From CALBJU01 sp965247125 (GTDB lineage Bacteria; Bacteroidota; Rhodothermia; Rhodothermales; UBA10348): a stretch of DNA of 64,000 nt. How positions within the stretch are numbered: the stretch's first letter is position 1; every line of letters begins with the position of its first letter. The stretch is taken from positions 1 to 64,000 of the forward strand of contig CBDFGO010000001.1 of the NCBI GenBank assembly GCA_965247125.1. Direction: 5' to 3'. The notes beneath the pieces were generated by a model. The model was not told the DNA's origin, ran no database searches, and worked only from the letters and a program-made list of their open reading frames with translations. Shown piece by piece: positions 17,021 to 27,200 of the stretch. The translations under genes and the position numbers were made by a program.

Positions 17021-18190
17021 TTAGTCAGACCACAACTGAAAATATTTGAGACCCGTACCGGTGTTGAAGAGCACGACTTTGTCGTCTGGCTTTATCCATC
17101 CCTGTCTCTGAAGCTCCTCGAAAGCGACTGCCGTCGCTGCTCCTTCGGGAGAGGCAAATAAACCTTCGGTCCGACCAATCTGGGCGGCCATGGCCAGCAT
17201 CGATTCGTCGTCGACGGCCAAAGCCGTTCCGTTGCTTTCCCTTATCGCATCCAGGATCAGAAAATCACCGGCGGCAGAAGGGACCCTCATTCCGGCGGCA
17301 ACCGTCGTTGCATTTTGCCACGGTTCGGCGCTGGACGCGCCATCTTCGAACGCTCTGACGATAGGAGCACACCCGGCAGCCTGAACACTGACCATGCGCG
17401 GCCTCTGACTGTCGATCCAGCCCATCTCTTCCATCTCATCGAACGCTTTCCACATTCCGATGAGCCCGGTTCCACCGCCAGTCGGGTATATCAGAACATC
17501 CGGGAGGGTCCAGCCGAATTGTTCGGCGATTTCGTATCCCATCGTTTTTTTGCCCTCAATCCGGTAAGGCTCCCGTAATGTGGACACGTCGAATCGATTT
17601 CCAGCATCGGGATGCTCCGCCGCTTCCCTGCCCGCATCGGTGATCAGGCCGTCGACGAGAGTAATTTCGGCTCCCATCACCCTGCATTCGGCGACGAATA
17701 CATCGGGCACATCCTTGGGCATAAACACGTGTGCCTTGAGGCCCGCCAGCGCCGCATAAGCACTCAGGGCACTCGCGGCATTACCAGCCGAAGGGATGGA
17801 AAGTGCGGATGCGCCGCGTTCCAGAGCGCAAGACACGGCTACTCCCAGGCCCCTTGCCTTGAACGAGCCGGTAGGATTGGCGCCTTCGTCCTTAATGTAC
17901 AGGCCATCATGGCCCAGCTTTTCTCCCAGATTCCTAGCGTGCAACAATGGAGTCCACCCTTCTCCCATCGAAAGGCGACACGAACTCTTTCGAACCGGAA
18001 GCAGTTCAGGAAAGCGCCACATGGATTGAGATCGATCGGCGGTCTCAAGATGATTGACGGCCTCAGAAGCTGCTGCGAGATCATACCGCGCAAGGAGCGG
18101 CTTCGAACAGATCGGGCATGAATTCAAGAGCGCATCCGGGTCAGCGGTTGCGTGACAATGAGAACAGTCCAGGTACGATAAGTAGGACAT
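17021..18190 (-). CDS. thrC: Threonine synthase
   Basis: This is a 389-residue PLP enzyme converting O-phosphohomoserine to threonine (EC 4.2.3.1). The N-terminus carries a CSHCHA...CPIC zinc-ribbon-like pair as in the archaeal/plant-like class. The PLP lysine is in NPTGSFKARG, the serine/threonine-binding loop is SIPSAGNAASA, and the phosphate-binding loop is YPTGGGTGLIG. It stands alone on the minus strand, with no hom or thrB adjacent. Cysteate synthase or threonine dehydratase-like paralogs are possible but less likely. Confidence 0.85.
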   Translation of the reverse strand: MSYLSYLDCSHCHATADPDALLNSCPICSKPLLARYDLAAASEAVNHLETADRSQSMWRFPELLPVRKSSCRLSMGEGWTPLLHARNLGEKLGHDGLYIKDEGANPTGSFKARGLGVAVSCALERGASALSIPSAGNAASALSAYAALAGLKAHVFMPKDVPDVFVAECRVMGAEITLVDGLITDAGREAAEHPDAGNRFDVSTLREPYRIEGKKTMGYEIAEQFGWTLPDVLIYPTGGGTGLIGMWKAFDEMEEMGWIDSQRPRMVSVQAAGCAPIVRAFEDGASSAEPWQNATTVAAGMRVPSAAGDFLILDAIRESNGTALAVDDESMLAMAAQIGRTEGLFASPEGAATAVAFEELQRQGWIKPDDKVVLFNTGTGLKYFQLWSD

Positions 18191-18493
18191 CGGTACGAAG
18201 TTCGATGCAGTCTCGGGGTCTCAAGTTAATCACGGTCCCGTTCTATCTCGGGCAAGTTTTGCGGAAGGGGAAAGATTTCCAGACGGATGATGCTAATTTG
18301 ATTTTTCGGCATAGGCACGCCCAAAGGTGTGTCCTACATTGGGGAATCGCACCGCGGGGGCTCTCCATTCAGTACAAGATCGTAGCGACTGAATGCATCT
18401 TTCTAACCATTCGGAGAAGGGGAGCAGATCCGATAACGGGTGCAAGGTAGTTTCTGTGATTGTATCATCGACAAAGACTCATCCTACCTGCCA

Positions 18494-20779
18494 ATGAGCC
18501 GTTTCTACAGTATTCTCTTCTTGACGTTTGTCATGCCGCTTGCGATGAGAGCCTCTGCCCAGCAAGCTGTTGTCCGCGGATTCGTCACCGACGCTTCCAC
18601 CGAGCAGCCACTTCAGGGAGCATCGGTGGTTCTCAGAACCGGGGATGAGCTCGTTACTGGAACCGCGACAGACGGCGACGGATATTTCATCCTCAATCGC
18701 GTCACTCCAGCCACGTACGACCTCGAAATCTCATACATAGGATTTACGAGCTATACATCACGCATTACGTTTTCTCCCGGCCAGATCCTGGAGTTAACAG
18801 TTGGGCTGAACCCCAGAACCGATCTGATCGATGAACTGGTAGTTACGGCTGAAGCAGAGGGCGGTATTACTACCGTAGCCGCTGGCCTCGAAACGGTCGT
18901 TCCCGCCGCCATCCAGCGCGTACCCGTTCCGGGTGTATCGGGCGATCTCGCGGGCTACCTGCAAACGGTACCTGGGGTCACCGTCCAGGGGGATCGAGGA
19001 GGTCAATTTTTCGTGCGCGGGGGCGCGGTTGACCAGAATCTAGCTTTAATTGATGGCTTACCCGTTTACCAGCCCTTCCACATCCTGAGTTTTTATTCGG
19101 CGTTCCCCGAAGAATTGGTTGACCGCGCCGACTTCTACACTGGTGGATTCGGAGCCAGCTACGGCACGAGGGTATCCTCGATTCTGGACGTACGGGCACG
19201 GAACGGAAACAAACAGGACGTAGCGGGATCGTTTTCGCTGGCTCCTTTTCTGAGCTCCGCCACCCTCGAAGGACCGATTGTCAAAGGAAGGGTCTCGGCC
19301 ATCGTATCGGTGCGCCAATCACTGGTAGAGGAGCTCATGCCAGACCTTTTCGGACAACGCATGCCCTACCGGTTTGGAGATCGTTTCGCGAAGATTCATG
19401 CTCTCCTTGGCACGAGTCACGAGCTTTCCTTCACGGTGTTGGATACAGACGACCGTGGCGATATCGCGGGTACGAGAAAATCCGTGTTCGGTGAAGTGGA
19501 GGCCGCCGCCATTGATGACAGTACGGAAGTCGCCTGGACCAACACGGTATTTGGAGGATCCTATACGTACCGTTCCAACCGATTCCCGATCGTCGCCAAG
19601 CTGACCGGAGGACGCTCGGAGATGACCAATGAATTTGGTCCGGAATCGGCTCCCGGGCGGACTTCTTCGATCGAGAGCACAGATATCAGCCTGAAGCTGA
19701 GTTACTTGACCGACAGCGGTACCATCTCTGCTGGCTCGACTTTTCGCGAATCTACGCTGGCTTTCGCACTGGATGATCTTTTCAGCGGCTTCACCCGCCA
19801 AACGGAAGATCTAACCGAACTCAGTACCTACGTCGAATCAACCCTGGATTTCATACCGGATCAGCTAACCGTGACAACGGGTGTAAATCTCTATTCTCTG
19901 CCAAACAGGTCCCAGAGCTGGGTCGAACCAAGGGTCAGGGCTTCGTTCTGGCCGGGAGGGAAGATGGGACGACATCAATTCAATGCTTCCTGGGGTCAAT
20001 ATCACCAGGCGGTTTCCGGGCTCTCTGACAAGCGTGACCTCGGAAATCTGTTTACCGCATGGATCACGACTCCCGAAGGACAGGAGGCTACCTCAGCAAT
20101 GCACGCGATCGTTGGCTGGAACGTTCGCCTCTATCCGTGGATGAATGCCGCGGTTGAAGGCTACTATAAAAGTTACGATCACATATCGGCTCCGATCTTC
20201 AGTCCATTCCCCCGATTCACGACGACGTTGCAGGAAGCAACTGGAGAAGCGTATGGAATGGACGTCCGCTTGAATCTGGAAAACCGGCCCTTCATTCAGG
20301 AATCTGTACTGGACGGATATGTTTCCTATACCTACTCGCAGGTCGAGTATGAGGCCGGTGGGATCTCGTATCACCCCGCGCACGACAGGCGTCACCAACT
20401 GAACGCTCTTTTTCATGCACAGCGCGGCGATGTGGGGATCACCGTACAATGGCAGTACGGATCCGGGCTGCCCTTCACGCAGTCGGGTGGTTTCGACATC
20501 TGGTATCTACTGACTCCCGACGTGGATGTGTCGAGCGAGCAGGGCGTCGACCGCATTGTCTACGCCGAGCCCTTTGGTGGCAGACAGCCGACTTACTCCC
20601 GGATCGACGTGTGGTTGGAGAAAAAAGTGGAAAGAGGACGATACGTCGGTACTCTCCGCGCTGGCGCCCTCAACATCTTCAACAGAGACAATCTGTTTTA
20701 CTACGATCTGTTCACCTTTCAACGTGTTGACCAACTGCCTCTGATTCCTTCGGTCGGGTTCAAGATTGAACTTCGCTGA
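18494..20779 (+). CDS. TonB-dependent receptor
   Basis: This is a ~761-residue outer-membrane receptor. The signal peptide ends AMRASAQ. Residues ~22-105 are a carboxypeptidase-regulatory-like domain (VVRGFVTDASTEQPLQGASVVL ... YDLEISYIGFTSY). A plug domain follows (PVPGVSGDLAGYLQTVPGV, GGQFFVRGGAVDQNLALIDG) and then a 22-strand barrel ending in VGFKIELR. It imports a ligand using the TonB proton-motive system. The gene downstream encodes its likely surface lipoprotein partner and overlaps it. The ligand is unknown. Confidence 0.9.
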   Translation: MSRFYSILFLTFVMPLAMRASAQQAVVRGFVTDASTEQPLQGASVVLRTGDELVTGTATDGDGYFILNRVTPATYDLEISYIGFTSYTSRITFSPGQILELTVGLNPRTDLIDELVVTAEAEGGITTVAAGLETVVPAAIQRVPVPGVSGDLAGYLQTVPGVTVQGDRGGQFFVRGGAVDQNLALIDGLPVYQPFHILSFYSAFPEELVDRADFYTGGFGASYGTRVSSILDVRARNGNKQDVAGSFSLAPFLSSATLEGPIVKGRVSAIVSVRQSLVEELMPDLFGQRMPYRFGDRFAKIHALLGTSHELSFTVLDTDDRGDIAGTRKSVFGEVEAAAIDDSTEVAWTNTVFGGSYTYRSNRFPIVAKLTGGRSEMTNEFGPESAPGRTSSIESTDISLKLSYLTDSGTISAGSTFRESTLAFALDDLFSGFTRQTEDLTELSTYVESTLDFIPDQLTVTTGVNLYSLPNRSQSWVEPRVRASFWPGGKMGRHQFNASWGQYHQAVSGLSDKRDLGNLFTAWITTPEGQEATSAMHAIVGWNVRLYPWMNAAVEGYYKSYDHISAPIFSPFPRFTTTLQEATGEAYGMDVRLNLENRPFIQESVLDGYVSYTYSQVEYEAGGISYHPAHDRRHQLNALFHAQRGDVGITVQWQYGSGLPFTQSGGFDIWYLLTPDVDVSSEQGVDRIVYAEPFGGRQPTYSRIDVWLEKKVERGRYVGTLRAGALNIFNRDNLFYYDLFTFQRVDQLPLIPSVGFKIELR

Positions 20780-21705
20780 TTCGTCACTGGCTTTCCATAT
20801 CGACCCTCGTCGTTCTGGTAGCCCTTGTAAGCGGCTGTAACGACACGTTCGTCGATCCCTATCAGAATGATGATCGATATTTCACGGTGTTCGGATATCT
20901 GGACCCTTTGAAAATTGAACAGAGTGTTCGCATCATCCCGATTACGAGGTTTCGTGAGGACATTCTGGGTCCCGCAGAACCTCAGGCCTTCATTGATGCC
21001 CGCGTCTACACCCGTGACCTGGCCGATAGTTCGTCAGTGTTGTGGCAACACAATCTCGAGAGAATAGAAGATGGGCGCTACATTCATGTGTACAAGGCGC
21101 GTTTTCTGGTTAAGACGGGCCACACGTATCGACTCGATGTCATCCGATCAGACGGCATTATTACAAGCGCCGAGACCAAAGTGCCCGGTGTCACTTCCGA
21201 CAAGCTGGTGCTGAAAAGTGGGCCGGTCCTGTTGACCGATTCGACCGTCATTCAGGAAGTTGGTATACCCGATGTGCCCGCGCTTTGGGAGTTGAATGCC
21301 ATTTATCTGGTCGAAGGACCGAACTATCGTGACAGGGTGTTTGTGCCGTATGAACGGGTTGAGGCTCCTGGAAATGACGGTGTGTGGCGATATCGTCTCG
21401 GCATCACGGCAGATCAGGACTCTATCATCGCCAGGGCGCGACGTTTTATGGAACTGGCAGGCACGGATACCCTTCCCGTTACCCTTACTTCGATGGGAAT
21501 TCAGTTCAGAATTATCGATGGGGCATGGTTCCCGCTGTTCGCGGAGGAAGACATTGTGCGACTTGCGCAGCCCGGAACCCTTTCAAACGTCGTGAACGGA
21601 TACGGGCTGTTCGGCTCGATGGGATTGTACCGCGAAGAATGGGAAGTCGGTCCGCTACTCGCCTCCCGCCTCGGTTATCCAATCACGATTGCGCCGGGTC
21701 TCTAA
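20776..21705 (+). CDS. DUF4249-like lipoprotein partner of the TonB receptor
   Basis: This is a ~309-residue lipoprotein. The lipobox VSGC lies in a signal segment (LSISTLVVLVALVSGC) that is in frame but has no ATG, GTG or TTG. The only choices between the upstream in-frame stop and the signal peptide are CTG (20776) or ATT (20779). The body (RYFTVFGYLDPLKIEQSVRI ... YRLDVIRSDGIITSAETKVP) matches the DUF4249 type found after TonB receptors in Bacteroidota. Overlap with the receptor stop codon suggests translational coupling. A GTG at 20887 would remove the signal and is unlikely. Confidence 0.75.
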   Translation: MIRHWLSISTLVVLVALVSGCNDTFVDPYQNDDRYFTVFGYLDPLKIEQSVRIIPITRFREDILGPAEPQAFIDARVYTRDLADSSSVLWQHNLERIEDGRYIHVYKARFLVKTGHTYRLDVIRSDGIITSAETKVPGVTSDKLVLKSGPVLLTDSTVIQEVGIPDVPALWELNAIYLVEGPNYRDRVFVPYERVEAPGNDGVWRYRLGITADQDSIIARARRFMELAGTDTLPVTLTSMGIQFRIIDGAWFPLFAEEDIVRLAQPGTLSNVVNGYGLFGSMGLYREEWEVGPLLASRLGYPITIAPGL

Positions 21706-21733
21706 AACCGCACTCTAACGGCGTTCATTCTCG

Positions 21734-22852
21734 TCAGTCTTCGGGAAACAAAGAAGCATCGAGCCCAGGAATGATCCGAAGGGCATTCTTATAATAAATG
21801 TGCTTCAGAACGTCGTCCGAGAGTCCGAGTCCATATAGACGCCACTGAGCGTGATACTTCCGATAGTAGGGGAAGTACTCGTCCTGAGTCTCAAACGTCC
21901 GAAAGTACGTCCAGAACTCTGTGACGCGGTAGGTGTCCTTTCCGAAGAGAAGACGATCCTTGTACTTTTTCATGAACAGCTTCGCGTTCCGGGGTTGGCG
22001 GCCGAATTCATAGATTACAGCGGCCATGTCGGCCACGAGGTTGGGATAGGCATCGAACATCTCACCAAGCTTGGTCAGATTGCCGCCGTACCAAGCCATG
22101 TGAGCGGTGATGAACGTGGTGTTGGGATGCTTTCCGATCATATCGAAATGCTCGCCCATGATTTCCTCGAAAGTGGCAAATTCTCCCGGCGGACGATAGC
22201 GTCCCGGGCGAAGCTTCAGCTCGAGCCATTTTTCGTTGTACTTGTCACGGGGCAGCCAGAAGCTCGCGGGCTCCGCGGAATGAATCAGCACAGGGACTCC
22301 CATTTCTCCGGCAAGAGCCCAAACAGGATCGATTCGTGGATCGTTGACGGCGACACGAGTCCCATCTGAGTCTTTCACATCCAGACCAAGGTTTTTGTAG
22401 ACCTTCAGTCCCCGAGCACCGGCCTCGATGTCGGTCCTGAGCTGAGCCACCGCTCGCTCGGTCCATCCTTCCTCACTCATTCCCCTGAAATCCACATTCG
22501 CAAACGTGACGATGCGATTCGGATAGCGGGCCTCCATATTCGAAACGGCGCCGGCAAGACGATCTCCCCAGGAGCCCGAAAGATTGACCAGTACACCCAT
22601 GTTCATTTCGTCCATTTCACTGATCAGCGTATCGATGGCTCCCCCGCTCATGGTAGAGGCCCTGAACCAGTGACTGTGCACATCGACAAACGGGAATTTG
22701 GCTCTGGTCAAGATGTTTTCTTCCACGACCAGAGTGGAGCGCGGCTCGAATTCTGCGACGGTCATGTCGCCGAGGACTTCTTCGACCGCCTGGCCAGTTG
22801 CAGTTGTATTGATCAGCAGGAAAATGCCGAGAAGGAAAACAATCCGGTTCAT
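21734..22852 (-). CDS. Secreted amidohydrolase-2 family protein
   Basis: This is a 372-residue protein with a signal peptide (IVFLLGIFLLINTTATGQ). The metal-dependent hydrolase barrel follows: FVDVHSHWF (H-x-H), GLKVYKNLGLDV (candidate lysine), VPVLIHSAEP (His), TTFITAHMAW (His) and LLFGKDTYR (final Asp). This fits the amidohydrolase_2/TIM-like decarboxylase-hydrolase group. It is divergent from uvrB with a 123-bp gap. The substrate is unknown. Confidence 0.82.
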   Translation of the reverse strand: MNRIVFLLGIFLLINTTATGQAVEEVLGDMTVAEFEPRSTLVVEENILTRAKFPFVDVHSHWFRASTMSGGAIDTLISEMDEMNMGVLVNLSGSWGDRLAGAVSNMEARYPNRIVTFANVDFRGMSEEGWTERAVAQLRTDIEAGARGLKVYKNLGLDVKDSDGTRVAVNDPRIDPVWALAGEMGVPVLIHSAEPASFWLPRDKYNEKWLELKLRPGRYRPPGEFATFEEIMGEHFDMIGKHPNTTFITAHMAWYGGNLTKLGEMFDAYPNLVADMAAVIYEFGRQPRNAKLFMKKYKDRLLFGKDTYRVTEFWTYFRTFETQDEYFPYYRKYHAQWRLYGLGLSDDVLKHIYYKNALRIIPGLDASLFPED

Positions 22853-22975
22853 ATGGTTCTCTCTGAAGGACGCGAATTCCGAACCATCGGTCTTCGCATG
22901 GGTACACGACTCGCGCAGCTAACGGCCCAGATTCGGGTTCGTTTCCCTCTGCAGGCCATCACCCACCGCTCCGTC

Positions 22976-25030
22976 ATGTCCCAACTTCTCAGCTCCGAAC
23001 GCCCCTTCGAAATCGTGTCGGAGTTTGTGCCTACCGGCGATCAGCCCCGGGCGATCAAAGAACTGACGGAAGGCTTGATTCGCGGAGACCGGCACCAGAC
23101 TCTTCTTGGAGCTACCGGTACGGGCAAGACGTTTTCGATCTCCAATGTGATCGCCAATGTTGGTCGGCCCACCATCGTCCTCAGCCACAACAAGACGCTG
23201 GCCGCGCAGCTCTATGCCGAGTTCAAACACTTCTTTCCGAACAACGCGGTCGAGTTCTTCATTTCGTACTACGACTATTACCAGCCCGAGGCCTACATCG
23301 TCCATTCCGACACCTATATCGAAAAGGATATGTCTGTCAATGAAAGAATCGATCGGCTCCGACTGAAAGCCGCCAGCTCGCTGGTATCGGGGAGAAAGGA
23401 TGTAATCGTTGTCGCGAGTGTGTCTTGTATATACGGGCTCGGCTCCCCTGACGAGTACCGCAAACAGATCGTTCAGGTAAAAGTTGGCGACTCCATTCCC
23501 CGGAATGAGCTGCTTCACGGCCTGACCGGCATCTTCTACTCCCGAAATGACATCGAATTTGTCCCGGGAACGTTTCGCGTTCGTGGCGACGTCGTGGAAG
23601 TCTTCCCCGCCTACTCAGAAGATGAGGCCTTTCGAATCGAATTTTGGGGCGAAGAAGTAGAAAAAATCACCGTTTTTGAGCCGATTTCGGGAAAAGCGAT
23701 CGGTGAACATCAATATCTGACCATTTATCCGGCGAAGATATTCGTGACACCGAAGGACCAGATTTTGAAGGCCATCGGGACGATTGAGGAAGAGCTCAGG
23801 TGGCGCCTGGCAGTACTGCGAGACAGCGGCAAGATGCTCGAAGCCCACCGCCTCGAGCAGCGAACGCTTTTCGATATCGAAATGCTGCGCGAGGTTGGTT
23901 ACTGCTCCGGGGTCGAAAATTATTCCAGGCACATGGCTGGCACCGAGCCGGGGGAGCGGCCCAAGTGTCTGCTCGATTATTTCCCGGATGACTTCCTGAT
24001 GGTCATCGACGAGAGTCATGTATCGCTGCCACAGGTCAGGGCGATGTACAATGGAGATCGGGCGAGGAAACTGAATCTGGTTGAATACGGATTTCGTCTT
24101 CCTTCGGCTTTAGACAATCGCCCCATGACCTACGAGGAATTTGAAGAGAAGCAGCATCAGGTCATCTACGTGAGCGCAACGCCAGGTGAATACGAACTGG
24201 AGTTGGGCGGCGGTGTTTTCGTCGAACAGGTCATCCGCCCGACTGGAATTCCGGATCCCGTGGTTGTTCTTCGGCCTTCGAAGAATCAGATCGATGACCT
24301 GCTCGAAGAAATTCGCGTCGTGACCGAGCGAAACGAGAGAACTCTCGTGACTACGCTCACCAAACGCATGGCCGAAGACCTCGCGGATTATCTCGACGGG
24401 TACGGAATCAAGGTGCGCTACCTGCATTCCGATATTGCCGCACTGGATCGAGTTGAAATTCTGCGCGGGCTCCGGCTCGGTACATTTGATGTGTTGATAG
24501 GAGTCAACCTTCTGCGTGAGGGCCTGGACCTGCCCGAAGTCTCCCTCGTGGCCATTCTGGACGCGGACAAGGAAGGATTTCTTCGCTCCGATCGGTCACT
24601 CATACAGACAGCAGGAAGAGCAGCCCGGAACGTGCGAAGCAAGATTTTGCTGTATGCCGACAAGGTCACCGGTTCCATGGAGCGCATGATGGATGAAACC
24701 GACAGGAGGCGCGCGATTCAGGAGGCTTATAATCTGGAGCACGACATCACTCCTACAACGGTCAAGAAATCGATTGATCAGATAATGGAAGGCACGTCGA
24801 TTGCCGACGAAAAGAAATTTGCCGGAGGCCCCGCTTCGAACTTTTATGATGGTCCCGATCAGTTGAAGATTGTCGCCGACCCCATAATCAAATATTTGAC
24901 CGATGATCAAAAAGGTGATCTGATCAAACAGATGGAGGTAGAAATGGACGAAGCTGCGACCGACCTCAAATTTGAACGGGCCGCCGAGCTTCGAGACAGC
25001 ATCGCTCAGTTGAGGGCCGACCTGAAATGA
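22976..25030 (+). CDS. uvrB: UvrABC system protein B
   Basis: This 684-residue helicase-like subunit of nucleotide excision repair receives damaged sites from UvrA and loads UvrC. Walker A is LLGATGTGKTFSI. The beta-hairpin region that probes for lesions is YYDYYQPEAYIVHSDTYIEK. Walker B is FLMVIDESH, later helicase motifs include TLTKRMAEDLADYL and QTAGRAARN, and the UvrC-binding UVR motif is at the end (MEVEMDEAATDLKFERAAEL). Start ATG 22976 gives the family's usual N-terminus; the frame is open further upstream. The stop overlaps the next gene by four bases. Confidence 0.97.
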   Translation: MSQLLSSERPFEIVSEFVPTGDQPRAIKELTEGLIRGDRHQTLLGATGTGKTFSISNVIANVGRPTIVLSHNKTLAAQLYAEFKHFFPNNAVEFFISYYDYYQPEAYIVHSDTYIEKDMSVNERIDRLRLKAASSLVSGRKDVIVVASVSCIYGLGSPDEYRKQIVQVKVGDSIPRNELLHGLTGIFYSRNDIEFVPGTFRVRGDVVEVFPAYSEDEAFRIEFWGEEVEKITVFEPISGKAIGEHQYLTIYPAKIFVTPKDQILKAIGTIEEELRWRLAVLRDSGKMLEAHRLEQRTLFDIEMLREVGYCSGVENYSRHMAGTEPGERPKCLLDYFPDDFLMVIDESHVSLPQVRAMYNGDRARKLNLVEYGFRLPSALDNRPMTYEEFEEKQHQVIYVSATPGEYELELGGGVFVEQVIRPTGIPDPVVVLRPSKNQIDDLLEEIRVVTERNERTLVTTLTKRMAEDLADYLDGYGIKVRYLHSDIAALDRVEILRGLRLGTFDVLIGVNLLREGLDLPEVSLVAILDADKEGFLRSDRSLIQTAGRAARNVRSKILLYADKVTGSMERMMDETDRRRAIQEAYNLEHDITPTTVKKSIDQIMEGTSIADEKKFAGGPASNFYDGPDQLKIVADPIIKYLTDDQKGDLIKQMEVEMDEAATDLKFERAAELRDSIAQLRADLK

Positions 25031-27138
25031 GATTCCGCCTCTGTTTACTTGTTGTGATTTTGGTGGCAACGGATAGTCGAGCACAGACGGCTGCTGTGCC
25101 CGAGTGCCAGCAACTCTCCCTCTATTGCATTCAGCTCATTCCGACAGCGACGTTTTCGGGTGCAAGTGGCCACGTAGAACTGGCGCGGCCACCTTCGGCG
25201 TTCGGTGTCGTGGTAACTCGCGACGGTCATCACCGATTTAAACTCGTCCTGGATATCGCTGGGCTTCCGAAGCCATCTTCGCTTGGTCCATACGAGCAGT
25301 ACATATTGTGGGCGATGCCTCTCAATCTCGATCCGGTTCTGAACATGGGTGCCGTCGGGAATGGGCATCATGAGTTGGGCGAGATCTCATTCAACAAGTT
25401 CATGCTTTTGATGACTGCAGAGCCCGCCGGCAAACGCGTCGAGCGCTCTGGACCTTTTGTCATGCGTGGGCGCTCTCCCTCTGCCCGGCTCGAGCCGCAC
25501 GACCTGTTTCAGGTCGCGGCGTTGGCTGATCCTCGTGGCGCGGGCCACGTTCATGAGAACAATAGCTGGCCGACGCCGGCCATGCATCCGACGGCCATGA
25601 TGTTGGATGCGATGATGACGCTACGGCCGGCCGTCTCGCCCTGGCTTCCTGAATGGCTCTTAGACGCTCCCGAGGCACCTGATGCCCTACCTCGAGAGGT
25701 GCTCAGTCTGGCGGAAGGAGACTCAATTACGTTGCGTGCGTATTCGGTTATCAAGAGCATCGCTGGCCGGAAATACGCCATGCTGGGCTACAATGGGCAA
25801 ATACCAGGTCCGTTGCTTGAGGTTGATCATAATGTAACCATAAATGTTACATTTATTAATGACGCACCATTCGCCAGTTCGATCCACTGGCATGGACTTC
25901 GCCACGATAATGCGTTCGACGGCGTTCCCGGCTTTACTCAATACCCGGTCGAGCCAGGCGAGACCTTCGAGTACACTGTTCATTTTCCGGATGCTGGCAT
26001 CTACTGGTACCATCCCCATCACCGCGAAGACGCACAGCAGGAATTGGGGCTCTATGGCAACATGATTGTTCGCGCGCCCGAGCACTCCTATTTGCCAGAT
26101 GCGGATCGCGAGGAAATTCTGGTCCTCGATGATTTCACCATCGGTCCATCCGGACAGGCCGCGTTCGGTCTTGAGGAATCAAACTTCGCTCTGATGGGTC
26201 GCTTCGGAAATCAGCTGCTGATAAACGGAGAGCCTAGGTCTGAATTCACGGTGAAAGCCGGGACCCGAGTCAGGTGGTTTGTCACGAACGTTTCTAATAC
26301 GCGGGCCTGGAATTTGTCTATAGAAGGACACGCTATGCAAATCGTTGCTTCCGATCTGAGTCCATTCGAAGAGTATACTTGGGAAGAGAGCATGACCATC
26401 GCTCCAGCCGAGCGTTACGTGGCTGACATGTATCCATCCGAGGCGGGACGTTTTGCAATAACGAATCGAATCCAATCTTTGGATCACACGGCGGGAGTGT
26501 TTTTCCAGGAAGTCGACACCCTGGGCTGGTTTGTCGTGGAGCCCGGCGAGTCGAGCGAACAAGCGCAGGTCGCTGAAACTCACGTCGCATCAACCGCCCA
26601 GCAGGAGATCCGAAGCTGGGCGAAAAACCTGGAGGGGTTTGAAAGCGCTGCACCCGACCGCGAGGTGGAACTCCTATTGAGAACCAAGGGCCTGCCTGCG
26701 CTTACGGAGTGGATTCTTAAAACGGATCAGACGTACTTCCTTCCGGTCGAGTTTTCCGACACGATGCCGTTCATGAACTGGAGCGCATCGGGTCGTGAGG
26801 TCGAGTGGCTCATCAGAGAGCCGTCCACCGGAAAGGAAAATCTCGAAATTGACTGGACCTTTGGGCTGAACACTACAGAAAAGATCAGAATCACGAACCG
26901 CCGGGACAGCGAACACGCGATGCAGCATCCCATCCACCTGCACGGTCAGCGATTTCTTGTGCTTTCCTACAACGACCGTCCGCTTGAAACCAGAGTCTGG
27001 AAGGACACCGTCCTCATTCCGGCCGGTATGACGGCAGATATACTGGTCGAGTTCACGAATCCGGGAATCTGGATGATGCACTGCCATATTGCTGAACACC
27101 TCGAAGTAGGTATGAAAATGGCGTTCAAAGTCGAGTAG
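25027..27138 (+). CDS. Multicopper oxidase with N-terminal extension
   Basis: This is a 703-residue secreted oxidase (signal peptide to about DSRAQ). Residues ~20-200 form an extra domain not part of the oxidase. The three cupredoxin domains then show all copper motifs: SSIHWHGLR, YWYHPHHRE, HPIHLHGQRF and MHCHIAEHLEVGM (type 1/2/3 ligands, Met axial). Such enzymes oxidise Cu(I), metals or phenols in the periplasm. Translationally coupled to uvrB by an ATGA overlap, which is an odd partnership. The second oxidase at 37150 is a different, Tat-exported type. Confidence 0.9.
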   Translation: MRFRLCLLVVILVATDSRAQTAAVPECQQLSLYCIQLIPTATFSGASGHVELARPPSAFGVVVTRDGHHRFKLVLDIAGLPKPSSLGPYEQYILWAMPLNLDPVLNMGAVGNGHHELGEISFNKFMLLMTAEPAGKRVERSGPFVMRGRSPSARLEPHDLFQVAALADPRGAGHVHENNSWPTPAMHPTAMMLDAMMTLRPAVSPWLPEWLLDAPEAPDALPREVLSLAEGDSITLRAYSVIKSIAGRKYAMLGYNGQIPGPLLEVDHNVTINVTFINDAPFASSIHWHGLRHDNAFDGVPGFTQYPVEPGETFEYTVHFPDAGIYWYHPHHREDAQQELGLYGNMIVRAPEHSYLPDADREEILVLDDFTIGPSGQAAFGLEESNFALMGRFGNQLLINGEPRSEFTVKAGTRVRWFVTNVSNTRAWNLSIEGHAMQIVASDLSPFEEYTWEESMTIAPAERYVADMYPSEAGRFAITNRIQSLDHTAGVFFQEVDTLGWFVVEPGESSEQAQVAETHVASTAQQEIRSWAKNLEGFESAAPDREVELLLRTKGLPALTEWILKTDQTYFLPVEFSDTMPFMNWSASGREVEWLIREPSTGKENLEIDWTFGLNTTEKIRITNRRDSEHAMQHPIHLHGQRFLVLSYNDRPLETRVWKDTVLIPAGMTADILVEFTNPGIWMMHCHIAEHLEVGMKMAFKVE

Positions 27139-27200
27139 TAGCGCATCTGGGGTCTGTATTGCTATCATGAGCAGTTCCAACGAATCCCACCCGTGTGATC

